From an uncultured Kineosporia sp. (GTDB lineage Bacteria; Actinomycetota; Actinomycetes; Actinomycetales; Kineosporiaceae), in NCBI GenBank assembly GCA_937859855.1, contig CALMAR010000261.1:1-13498 (forward strand): a DNA stretch of 13,498 bases. Reading direction: 5' to 3'. Below are positions 8,101 to 13,498 of the stretch, in pieces (the first letter of the stretch is position 1; each line of letters opens with the position of its first letter). The translations under genes were made by a program, and so were the position numbers. The notes beneath the pieces were generated by a model. The model had not been told where the DNA came from, made no database searches, and saw nothing but the letters and a program-made list of their open reading frames with translations.

Positions 8101-9032
8101 CTGACCGAGTACCCGGGATCGTCCGCGAAATCCTGTCGAGACCGCCTGGCGGTCTGGACACTGACCTCCGGATGCTCTTGGCGGCCTGGGCCCGCAACGA
8201 CCCTGACAGCCTAAGCGAGTGGCTCGGAGACCTGACCAGGCATCGACAAGTCGTCGCCTTGGCCGTCGCTCAATGCTTTGAGCAGTTCGGGTGGAGCGAT
8301 ATCGCCGCCCTGCGGCATCTCCACGAGCTCGGGACCTTGCAAGACGACGAAGCGACCCGACTAGCCTTCCAGCAAGCCGGCGCGTTCCTGCTCCGGGCAT
8401 CGCCAGGCCCATATGCGCATCAACTCGTGGCCTCGGCCGCAAGTCCCCCGATGTGCGTTCACCTGATCAGTGAGGCGTGCCAGTATCAGGGAATCGAGTG
8501 GGGGGCTTCGATCGAGGAGGCTGACGTCGTCGCGGTTCTCGATCTCATCGAACGTGCCGGACTGCATGAGTATGTCGTTCAGCAAGTGCTGGCCGGTATC
8601 GCTTCACGTCACCCGTTCGCTGTGCTCGATCACCTGGGAAATCAGGAATCTCTTTGGCGGCGTACAAGCGATGTGGTCGCCGGTCTCCCCGAAGTGTTGG
8701 AGAACCGCAGCCCCACAGTCGCCGCGTGGCTTCTGGAACGAGCGCCAGAGCTCGACCCGCTGGCTCGACGATCAGTGCTGGACGTGGCCATGCCACGGAT
8801 GGGACCCCATGTGGCTGCTGAACTCGCGGACCGCGTTGAACGGCTATCGAGCGATGAGCTCCTGGCCGTGTGCCGAAGTCTTCAGGACATCACGTTCTGG
8901 CCCGTCCATCAGCCGTTCCTTGCAAGAGCCGTCGTAGTCAGGGCACGATCTCTAGACGTAGGCGTCGTTGCTGAGGTCGACGGCTATCTTAGATCAGCCA
9001 TGATCATCGGCAGCTATTCTACCAGTCCCTGA
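5136..9032 (+). CDS. Avs-like STAND NTPase with N-terminal PD-(D/E)xK nuclease and helical-repeat C-terminus
   Basis: About 1298 residues from the TTG at 5136, chosen because AGGGGAG (5123-5129) sits 6 bp upstream; in-frame GTGs at 5103 and 5070 are alternatives. Residues about 24-140 are a restriction-endonuclease-like domain: helix ELEFEDFIERLL, then DGID (65-68) and WQCK (81-84), matching the D...QxK core of Mrr/Cap4-like nucleases. Next is a STAND ATPase: Walker A GPGGRGKS (226-233), Walker B VVVVDDAH (275-282), sensor QLVVSFRP ending near 309. A winged-helix segment (about 395-505) ends in VAPEILRDDALERV. Roughly 750 residues of helical, TPR/HEAT-like sequence follow. In Avs defence proteins the C-terminal repeats bind a phage protein, the ATPase oligomerises and the nuclease cuts DNA; the trigger here is unknown. 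The gene stands alone. Its 3' end appears frameshifted. Confidence 0.88.
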   Translation: MEQGAELESGPLPTGSPHLLPTHELSELEFEDFIERLLNAQKFVTSDEPRVVRIDRYGRRGDPQDGIDFEGDFSDGRSADWQCKRYQEFSPRDVRKAVAALNHAAYVHHLVLSCEASTAVRREMRSYVDWVLLDRRALGRLVDDLPPHKQRDVLDATWGKARRRQLMASPGQDPFISLDSFVELGQDETKPLNDRGPLVGRNAALATLDQAMDRRRDWPGVVLLSGPGGRGKSRLLREGLQRAQSRDPRVPIVVLSPNMPLDSSSIADLPGQPSVVVVDDAHTNPSSLGLLVTYAAQVPGTQLVVSFRPTSAEAVRNQFTAFAPSEFFEVELGQLSGAEATRLVEGLVERAGLDASWHLVSYLAGQARHSPHVAVITVNLIVSGDLQGPLGVDPSLRERVLGRYFDVTAGIDGSASDVVRRTLAVYAALAGINDEDLQTRRLIATAVGVDVSQLLTITVALRARGVLVRSHGTRVAPEILRDDALERVSSIDNMPTGFVDTLWETFSNGYGMQLILSVADLDWRLSQQGQSPVGEVIWQHIRTGLLQNSLSRTEEFLARVSRLAITRPDRFLPLLEELRHSLDGPESRPRRSRGEITSATDAPATTASDIESDYGPLHEPDSWREHLGLSPIAASDICRLLAPAYGQCAQANPDLLEPALDALLALARVTHDHTNASDHPVRVVTDRLAHLGNPPDRSFPQRIVARVRDWLRTPGRDADLVTPLFPLRSLVVKQGMQVRQARRHEIQLHGYLIRPDSVRVLRDEIRSLLTEVAVDADLRRASQAIEILGTLMREPHVNNTVQPSLEQILAWENDDLATIESLTTAARTTTSAVIRRRIREEITWESQRARSPHVRHAAMTLLAKLDGRPDDDLVELLLHRWHVEESWRERDVPSLKSIIEETQRERSAEAQMTPEQRDATGHREVERTVALHHSSEHDLQDAIITRLIELSDESLVAQVDSSVREVRAARTRQAPSLWGLINQLAADIPDRVPGIVREILSRPPGGLDTDLRMLLAAWARNDPDSLSEWLGDLTRHRQVVALAVAQCFEQFGWSDIAALRHLHELGTLQDDEATRLAFQQAGAFLLRASPGPYAHQLVASAASPPMCVHLISEACQYQGIEWGASIEEADVVAVLDLIERAGLHEYVVQQVLAGIASRHPFAVLDHLGNQESLWRRTSDVVAGLPEVLENRSPTVAAWLLERAPELDPLARRSVLDVAMPRMGPHVAAELADRVERLSSDELLAVCRSLQDITFWPVHQPFLARAVVVRARSLDVGVVAEVDGYLRSAMIIGSYSTSP

Positions 9033-9097
9033 GCAATCTCGACCAGGTCGCGGAGCGCCTACTGAGGGATGATGCCGAGGAGGAAGAGGAGTTATAG
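8993..9097 (+). pseudogene. Out-of-frame C-terminal tail of the Avs-like gene
   Basis: In the frame beginning at 8993, 34 sense codons read ISHDHRQLFYQSLSNLDQ, then VAERLLRDDAEEEEEL, then TAG at 9095-9097. This looks like a genuine amphipathic helix with an acidic end. No start codon or ribosome site opens this frame, and a TAG lies just before it (8990-8992), so it is best explained as the original tail of the preceding protein, separated by a one-base deletion (or +2) near 8990-9000. The present frame instead ends with a short, atypical SAMIIGSYSTSP. Confidence 0.6.
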
Positions 9098-9264
9098 CCG
9101 GATACCGCGAAGCCGCGAAACATGCAATGGTCCACCTGGCGAAGCGACGTGCGCCTTCCCCTGATCCTAGGCGACGTTCGGCGTCAAGCTCGCGGCAGTC
9201 GGCGACGAACCCTGCAGCCCGACGCTGCCTGAGAACTCTCCCTATGACGACAAGTGAATAAATT

Positions 9265-9280
9265 AATCAACGTTTTGATT
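9265..9280. promoter_or_regulatory. Inverted repeat, candidate operator
   Basis: AATCAA-CGTT-TTGATT has perfect 6-bp arms around a 4-base spacer, inside an AT-rich patch that stands out in this GC-rich DNA. It lies 229 bp upstream of the secreted protein start. This is a typical shape for a dimeric repressor site, but no regulator is assigned. Confidence 0.35.
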
Positions 9281-9438
9281 CGCACCATGCAGGGCTATGC
9301 GATGAGCCGGAGAAGTGGGACGTCTGCTAGGGCTGTGCACGGCCGCTGAAGAAGCACAACCGTCAGCCGGAACATGGTTGAGTGCGACGGTACATCAGCA
9401 ACCTTGTGGGCTCATTTTCGCAAGATTTCGGGAACGTG

Positions 9439-9467
9439 TTGTCCTGCCCCCTGACCCTCATCATAAT
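9439..9467 (+). promoter_or_regulatory. Sigma70-like promoter of the secreted protein gene
   Basis: TTGTCC (9439-9444) and CATAAT (9462-9467) are separated by exactly 17 bp. The -10 matches TATAAT at five of six positions and the -35 matches TTGACA at four of six. Transcription would start near 9474, giving a leader of about 20 bases that contains the GAAGGGA ribosome site before the ATG at 9494. Confidence 0.55.
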
Positions 9468-9493
9468 TAGACGATCTACTTCTGAAGGGAACT

Positions 9494-10357
9494 ATGAGGT
9501 CGATGCATGGGTGGCGCAGAGTGCTCGTCGGCGGTCTTGCGATCGCAGCACTGATCCTTGGTACCTCTCTACCGGCGGTTGCGGCTGTGCAGATGCAGAG
9601 GACGGACTGCTGGGAGAACGGCTGCTACGACGGAATCAAAAGCCACATTTTCAATCCGAAAACCAGCAACTGGCGCGGCGCTCACGCAGCGATGCAGATG
9701 GCCTGGATGTTGTCAGGAGCCAGCTCGGGCTATGTGCCTAACCATATGAACACCTCGCTATGGACTAGTATGAGCGCCAACAACTACATCGAGGCCGGCG
9801 TCGTTGATGGCTTCGCACTGCCGAACGGAAATTACTGCGACGCGCAGAAGAAGCAGTGCATCGGCTACACCCTCGAAGCCGGATCTGCGGGCAGTTCCAC
9901 CTGTTACAGCTCCGGCTGTAATGCCTACTACCTTTACTGGTCCGATCACGACGTGGCTGGCAATGGCTACAAGTGGGAGCACCACCACGTCGTCCGGTTC
10001 CTATCACCCAGCCCGTCCGCCGTGCTGTACATCGACATCTTCCGCGACGGTGGCCACTGGACCATCAACTTCAGCGGCGCCTTCAACTACCACGCGGTCT
10101 CCGGATTGGAAGACGCCTACACCAAGGTTTACGACATACAGCTGGGCGCAGAGTACCGGGGGCCGGCGCGCAACGGTCAATGCCTGGGCAGCGATCAGAT
10201 GAGCGCAGCGTTGTGGGACCAGAACATGAATATTCAGCCATACAATACGCAGGACGGTCCCACACATCCCCAGGATGCGCCGTTCCGACAGGAGACCGGC
10301 CCCAACGGTTACCTCGGAATCTCCTTGCCCAGCGGGGACGTCGGCTATCTTTGCTGA
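9494..10357 (+). CDS. Secreted cysteine-rich protein of unknown function
   Basis: 287 residues. A Sec signal peptide is clear: basic start MRSMHGWRR, hydrophobic core VLVGGLAIAALILG, cleavage near LPAVAA at residues 26-31. The mature part (about 256 residues, 27 kDa) is rich in Trp, Tyr, Gly and His and has eight cysteines arranged as pairs (DCWENGC, YCDAQKKQC, TCYSSGC) plus one in NGQC and one as the final residue. The even number outside the cell suggests four disulfides. Other distinctive stretches are NWRGAHAAMQMAWML, YKWEHHHVVRF, and DGGHWTINFSGAFNYH. I do not recognise the family; no catalytic motif is certain. GAAGGGA precedes the ATG closely; ATG 9503 is a possible alternative start. 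The gene has its own promoter and is monocistronic. It ends just before an IS3 relic, so its 3' flank has been rearranged, but the protein looks complete. Confidence 0.8.
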   Translation: MRSMHGWRRVLVGGLAIAALILGTSLPAVAAVQMQRTDCWENGCYDGIKSHIFNPKTSNWRGAHAAMQMAWMLSGASSGYVPNHMNTSLWTSMSANNYIEAGVVDGFALPNGNYCDAQKKQCIGYTLEAGSAGSSTCYSSGCNAYYLYWSDHDVAGNGYKWEHHHVVRFLSPSPSAVLYIDIFRDGGHWTINFSGAFNYHAVSGLEDAYTKVYDIQLGAEYRGPARNGQCLGSDQMSAALWDQNMNIQPYNTQDGPTHPQDAPFRQETGPNGYLGISLPSGDVGYLC

Positions 10358-10360
10358 GCC

Positions 10361-10690
10361 GCCAGAACAGGCAAGGTCTTCTGCTGTGTCGTCCTGGATG
10401 CCTGGTCCCGGCGGGTCGTTGGATGGGCCATTGACTCCCGGCAGCGAGCGACGTAGCCACCAACGCCCTGGGCATGACCATCGAAACACGCACCCGGAAT
10501 CAGCAGCTGGAGCCTGCCGTCATCCACGCCGGCCACGGCACTCGGTTCACCTCCTGGACCTTCACCAAACGCGCCGGGGACGCAGGCCTGTCCCTTAGTT
10601 CGAGAGCGTCGGGGCCCGTACGACAACGCCGTCGCCGAGAGCTTCTGGGGCCGCATGCAAACCGAGCTGCTGAACCGGCGCGGTTGCTGG
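10361..10690 (+). pseudogene. IS3-family transposase (OrfB) fragment, frameshifted
   Basis: Three successive frames give pieces of the rve integrase core of IS3-type OrfB: GKVFCCVVLDAWSRRVVGW (from 10370, with the first catalytic Asp in LDAWSRR), then VATNALGMTIETRT and HAGHGTRFTSWTF (the D/H..G.Q(R)(Y/F)(T/V)S region; the usual Asp of HSDxG is Gly here), then YDNAVAESFWGRMQTELL with the final catalytic Glu in the NAVAESF motif. The first frame stops at TAG 10454-10456 and at least two frameshifts separate the pieces. Both ends of the element and OrfA are missing, so it cannot transpose. Confidence 0.8.
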
Positions 10691-10872
10691 AGGTGGGCTG
10701 CTCGTCGCGGTTCAGCCTTGTTGCGAACAAATCCGTGACCAGGCCACGCTGATTTTACCGTTTTCACCGTGTCACGCCCTCGCGCGAACTATCAGCCCCG
10801 GCTGGGCGAGGGGTATGTGACGGGATTCCGAGCAGGTCTGGCAGGAGCGGCGACCAAGGTAGATTCCGTGCC

Positions 10873-11052
10873 GTGATCACGTGGATCAACGGAAGCTTCG
10901 GGGCCGGGAAGACCTCTCTGGCCGGAGTTCTGCAGATGGCTTTCGCGGGCCCGACCCACCCGAAGGTGAGACTCGGCGCGGATTCTGCCCGACCTGCGGC
11001 ACCGAGCTCTGCGCCCTGGACGACGACGGCGACAGCATCGCGGTCACGTTGA
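10873..11052 (+). pseudogene. N-terminal stub of a P-loop kinase/ATP-binding protein
   Basis: A GTG at 10873 opens a 59-codon frame starting ITWINGSFGAGKTSLAGVL, the typical first strand and Walker A (GSFGAGKT) of small actinobacterial ATP-binding proteins and kinases. After about 20-25 residues the sequence loses all resemblance and runs into the GFA fragment in another frame, stopping at TGA 11050. AAGG lies about 14 bases upstream. The family normally has about 170-200 residues, so this is only the 5' end. Confidence 0.55.
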
Positions 11053-11120
11053 GCGCGTCGGACGACGCGAAAGGACTGGACCCGGTCAACCAGTCCTTCC
11101 GCGGCTACGCGGTTTCTTGA
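10960..11120 (+). pseudogene. C-terminal fragment of a GFA/CENP-V-type zinc protein
   Basis: In the frame ending at TGA 11118-11120, residues RRGFCPTCGTELCALDD, then IAVTLSASDD and LDPVNQSFRGYAVS match the end of GFA (glutathione-dependent formaldehyde-activating enzyme-like) domains: a CxxC zinc pair, a short strand, then a 'L.P..H(S)......V.W' ending. The N-terminal zinc ligands and first half of the domain are absent; the piece abuts the kinase stub. I take it as a remnant. Confidence 0.5.
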
Positions 11121-11183
11121 CTCCCGTCCGTGCCGGATCGCCGTGAGTCCGAGGGTGACCGGTTCGCGTAGCTTCACGTGGTC

Positions 11184-11381
11184 ATGAGCGAGGTGCAGAC
11201 CTGGGGTATAGAGCTGGCTGGGCTGGTGGACCGTAGCCGCCCGGAGGGTCTCTCGGCGCATCGCGCAGCGACGGCGGCGGCCGAGGAGATCGGCGAGTGC
11301 ATCGGTGCGCACAACAAGATCGCCGACGGTCGAGTGGTCGGGGACGGGCATTTCCGTGACGCTGGCGCGGTCACCGCGTGA
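11184..11381 (+). CDS. Short hypothetical ORF, possibly a gene fragment
   Basis: 65 codons from ATG 11184, with natural-looking codon use: mostly G/C at third positions, and ordinary composition in IELAGLVDRSRPEG and AATAAAEEIGECIG. No ribosome site is visible and no family is recognised. It ends 38 bp before the IS256 transposase start. The opposite strand is also open here, but with Arg/Ser/Pro-rich composition typical of a shadow. It may be a small intact gene or the end of a larger one cut by the IS. Confidence 0.3.
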   Translation: MSEVQTWGIELAGLVDRSRPEGLSAHRAATAAAEEIGECIGAHNKIADGRVVGDGHFRDAGAVTA

Positions 11382-11419
11382 TCTTCGAGTCAACCTTCCA
11401 CAGAATCCTCGAGGACACG

Positions 11420-12025
11420 ATGACCGCACCGCACATTGTCGATCCTGCTGGCGTGGTGGGCGAAGCCTTGTCGGAGGCCTCTCCCGATCTGATGCGCAGC
11501 CTGCTTCAGAGCATCATCAACGCGCTGCCGTTCGCGGATGCTGACGCCGTCGTGGGCGCCGAGAGGAGCCGTGCCACGCCCGGGCGGATTGCTCAGCGCA
11601 ATGGATACCGGCACCGCGACCTTGACACCCGGGTCGGGACGATCGACGTCGCAGTACCGAAACTGCGTAAGGGTACGTACTTTCCGGAGTGGTTGCTGGA
11701 ACGCCGCAAGCGGGCCGAAACGGCGCTGATCACGGTCGTCGCGGACTGCTATCTGGCTGGAGTATCCACTCGCCGGATGGACAAGCTGGTCAAGACTCTC
11801 GGTATCGACTCGCTGTCGAAGTCGCAGGTGTCGCGGATGGCCGCCGAGCTGGATCAGCTCGTGGAGGAGTTCCGGCACCGGCCCCTTGATGCGGCCGGCC
11901 CGTTCACGTTCCTGGCCGCTGATGCCCTGACAATGAAGGTCCGCCAAGGCGGGTGTGTGGTGAACGCGCCTGTGCTGTTGGCCACGGGCGTCAATGGCGA
12001 CGGCCACCGCGAGGTCCTCGGCTCA
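11420..12025 (+). pseudogene. IS256-family transposase, truncated after about 200 residues
   Basis: ATG 11420 follows GAGGACACG. The frame reads as a mutator/IS256-type transposase: RIAQRNGYRHRDLDTRVGTI, VAVPKLRKGTYFPEWLLERR, LAGVSTRRMDKLVKTLGI, LSKSQVSRMAAELDQLV, and FLAADALTMKVRQGG, which holds the first catalytic Asp (residue 168 counting from this ATG). The match runs to HREVLG near 12022. After that the frame stays open to 12349 but the sequence no longer resembles the family, so the second half with the remaining Asp and Glu is gone. Full members have about 400-430 residues. Confidence 0.85.
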
Positions 12026-12227
12026 CGGGTGACTTACGGGTGGCCGGCTGGTCGAGAAGTCTCTAATGGGCGATGCGACATCCCTACTGATCACGCCTAC
12101 ACGACAGTGACGGAGAAGAACGAGCAGCGCGGTGTGGCCAACCAGGCTGGGATGGTGGTCTTCCGCCAACGGTGCGGGGCGGGCATGGTGGCCGGAGCAG
12201 GTCAGACCCCGATGCCAGCTCATCGCG

Positions 12228-12610
12228 CTGCTCGGTGCAGGGGACGATGGCAAGGTTCTTCAGCCCCTGAAACACGCGCAGGTCGCCGCTGGTCGCGATC
12301 TCGAACGTGGACGACTCCTTCGCGGAGCAGGCCGGAGCCCGGTCAATGATCGCCTTGAATCCGGCGGTGTGGGCCATGGTCAGCCAGGACGAGACGAGCC
12401 CGTCTCCGGTGGCGGTTGCAATCCGGCGGGTCAGCTGCGAGGTGTTGATCGCGGACAGTTGCACCTCCCAGCCGACTGGGGCTTGGCCACCACGAACGAC
12501 GACGTCGGTGCGACGCCGACGGTTCACGTCGGCCTGCTCCTGGTCGCCTGCAGCCCTTCACGTTCCGCGAGCTGGCAGATCTTGTCTTCAGGGCTGAAGG
12601 GTTTCCAAGA
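12228..12610 (-). pseudogene. CoiA-like PD-(D/E)xK nuclease fragment, frameshifted
   Basis: From 12527 downward the frame reads NRRRRTDVVVRGG, then VGWEVQLSAINTSQL and VSSWLTMAHTAGFKAIID. The Asp in RTDVVV followed by WEVQ fits the D...ExQ nuclease core of CoiA-like proteins, which are common in Streptomyces and relatives. Just upstream, in another frame, KICQLAEREGLQAT (about 12590-12548) reads as the preceding helix of the same protein, so one frameshift lies near 12540-12550. Family-like sequence ends around 12228. The 5' side is cut by the IS982 relic and the 3' side by unknown sequence next to the IS256 stub. I am fairly sure of a nuclease-like domain, less sure of the exact family. Confidence 0.5.
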
Positions 12611-12650
12611 TCGGAGTTGCTTACCAATCGCCGAACCGGAAGGCCCGTTG

Positions 12651-13023
12651 ATGGACGCCGCCTTGGACACCCTCGCGACCGCATTCTGTGTGAAGGTTGT
12701 TGACCTGCTGGCAGGCTCGCCGCAGCATGCTCCGTGGCGGCCTGAAGTGGGGATAAAGCCGCAGTTCAGCGATCCCGAGCTGGTGGCATTGAGCGTGATG
12801 CAGGCGCTGCTGAGCTTACCAGCGAGGCCTGTTGGCTGCGGTTCGCCCGCGCTCATCTGAGGCATCTGTTCCCGTATCTGCCGCAGCAGCCGGGCTACAA
12901 CAAGCGGCTGCGGAAACTAACGCCGACCCTGACCTGGCTGATCCGGCGCCTGGGTGAGGACACCAGCCTGTGGTCCGATGACGTCTGGGCGGTGGATTCC
13001 ACTCCGATCGAGTGCGCCCGGTC
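12651..13023 (+). pseudogene. IS982-family transposase, 5' part only, with frameshift
   Basis: ATG 12651 opens MDAALDTLATAFCVKVVDLL, followed by QFSDPELVALSVMQALLS. One base is lost or gained near 12815-12825. The next frame continues LRHLFPYLPQQPGYNKRLRK, then TLTWLIRRLGEDTSLWSDDV and WAVDSTPIECARS. This order is characteristic of actinobacterial IS982 transposases; the Asp in AVDSTP is the first catalytic residue. The reading stops being transposase at 13023, exactly where the discoidin-like repeat begins. The remaining half of the enzyme, with the other catalytic residues, is missing. Confidence 0.8.
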
Positions 13024-13412
13024 CCACACTGACGGGCTGGCCGGAGCCGCCGGGGTCGAGCGTGACACTGATAGCTTCACCTTCGGTGATGCTGACCGGC
13101 ACCGGCGCAGAGAGTGCCTGAGGTTGTCTTGGGGTGAACTGCTGGGCTGCGGCTGGGGTGGCGCCGATCGGCTAGGACGCGGTGGCGCTGGTGGATCCGG
13201 GGCGAGGGTGACGCCGACCGCGGTGGTCTGGACCGGCGGCCAGAAGTCCAGCCGGATCGTGACCGGCATCTGGCCGGGATCGGTGTGAGCCGCGGCCACG
13301 GCGATGGTCAGCGACGCCAGGTCCGGTGTCCAGCTGGCGGGCAGGGAGCCGTCGATCATCTTCCAGGCCGTGCGGTCCTCGGGGTACCGGACCGGGTTGC
13401 TCAACCCGACCT
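13024..13412 (-). pseudogene. Decayed second copy of the discoidin-like sequence
   Basis: Minus-strand reading gives RYPEDRTAWKMIDGS, ASWTPDLASLTIAVAAAHTD and VTIRLDFWPPVQTTAVGV, closely matching the 4174-4701 protein. After TLAPD a one-base loss shifts the frame into a Pro/Ser-rich shadow; ISVTLDPGGSGQPVSV reappears in a different frame. The first part (signal peptide region) and the last residues of the domain are absent, and there is no start codon context. It is a partial, non-functional duplicate. Confidence 0.8.
13024..13412. repeat. Long direct repeat, copy B
   Basis: Partner of 4209-4604 in the same orientation, 389 bp against 396 bp. It begins at the shared CCACACTGA next to the truncated IS982 transposase and ends at the shared CCGACCT. 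The sequence from 13413 to 13498 has no counterpart near copy A and no recognisable gene. Confidence 0.85.
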
Positions 13413-13498
13413 ATTGGCTTGCGTCGAAGGTTCTTGAACGGTGGCCGGGGTCTTGGTGCGTGCAGCGCAAGACCGGCGAGTGAAGGCGGGCTGGAGCC

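Larger units (their letters stand above)
9098..9493. other. 396-bp non-coding region, AT-rich in its middle, upstream of the secreted protein gene
   Basis: I see no gene here. The first 140 bp are GC-rich without features. From about 9250 the composition becomes clearly more AT-rich, and the region carries an inverted repeat (9265-9280) and a promoter-like pair (9439-9467). Its length suggests a regulated promoter for the downstream gene. Confidence 0.5.

Noticed and set aside
9122..9260. Short ORFs starting at ATG near 9122 and 9127
   Set aside because: Fewer than 50 codons, no ribosome site and no recognisable composition; treated as non-coding.
10764..11429. 221-residue minus-strand frame
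   Set aside because: It spans the kinase stub, the GFA fragment and the IS256 start, all coding on the plus strand; no motif or ribosome site supports it.
1..13498. CRISPR arrays, tRNA or rRNA genes, att sites
   Set aside because: I looked for regularly spaced repeats, tRNA-like T-loop/CCA patterns and tRNA-flanked direct repeats and saw none.

Overview
The window is high-GC DNA with strong G/C bias at third codon positions, frequent GTG/TTG starts and purine-rich Shine-Dalgarno sites. It carries an AfsR/SARP-type regulator and IS relics of actinobacterial type, so it most likely comes from a Streptomyces-like or related filamentous actinobacterium. It reads as an accessory (island) segment: four intact or nearly intact genes sit among many broken gene pieces.

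Layout. (1) 1-1239, minus strand: the N-terminal 413 codons of a SARP regulator (winged helix, BTAD, NB-ARC/STAND P-loop) that runs off the left edge. (2) 1240-1370: a 131-bp divergent promoter region. (3) 1371-3269, plus strand: a 632-residue membrane protein with about four transmembrane segments and a C-terminal nucleosidase (MTA/SAH nucleosidase or purine phosphorylase fold), resembling immune effectors that destroy nucleotides. (4) 3283-4796, minus strand: debris, made up of an XRE-type helix-turn-helix fragment, a small membrane ORF, and a frameshifted secreted discoidin-like protein. (5) 5136-9032, plus strand: a roughly 1300-residue Avs-like STAND NTPase with an N-terminal PD-(D/E)xK nuclease and a long helical C-terminus; its natural tail appears to lie in another frame, up to 9097. 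(6) 9494-10357, plus strand: a secreted, eight-cysteine protein of unknown function with a good sigma70-like promoter. (7) 10361-13498: a graveyard with pieces of IS3, IS256 and IS982 transposases, a P-loop kinase start joined to a GFA-domain end, a CoiA-like nuclease fragment, and a second, more decayed copy of the discoidin-like sequence.

How it fits together. Two STAND-type proteins (the SARP/NB-ARC regulator and the Avs-like nuclease) and a membrane nucleosidase lie within 9 kb. This is the kind of clustering seen in antiviral defence islands. The divergent regulator/nucleosidase pair is the least conventional arrangement and the best candidate for an undescribed system. A direct repeat of about 390-396 bp (4209-4604 and 13024-13412) brackets the Avs-like gene, the secreted protein gene and most of the IS debris, so this 8.8-kb block could be lost by recombination. 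All functional assignments come from reading motifs by eye; no database search or structure prediction was run.
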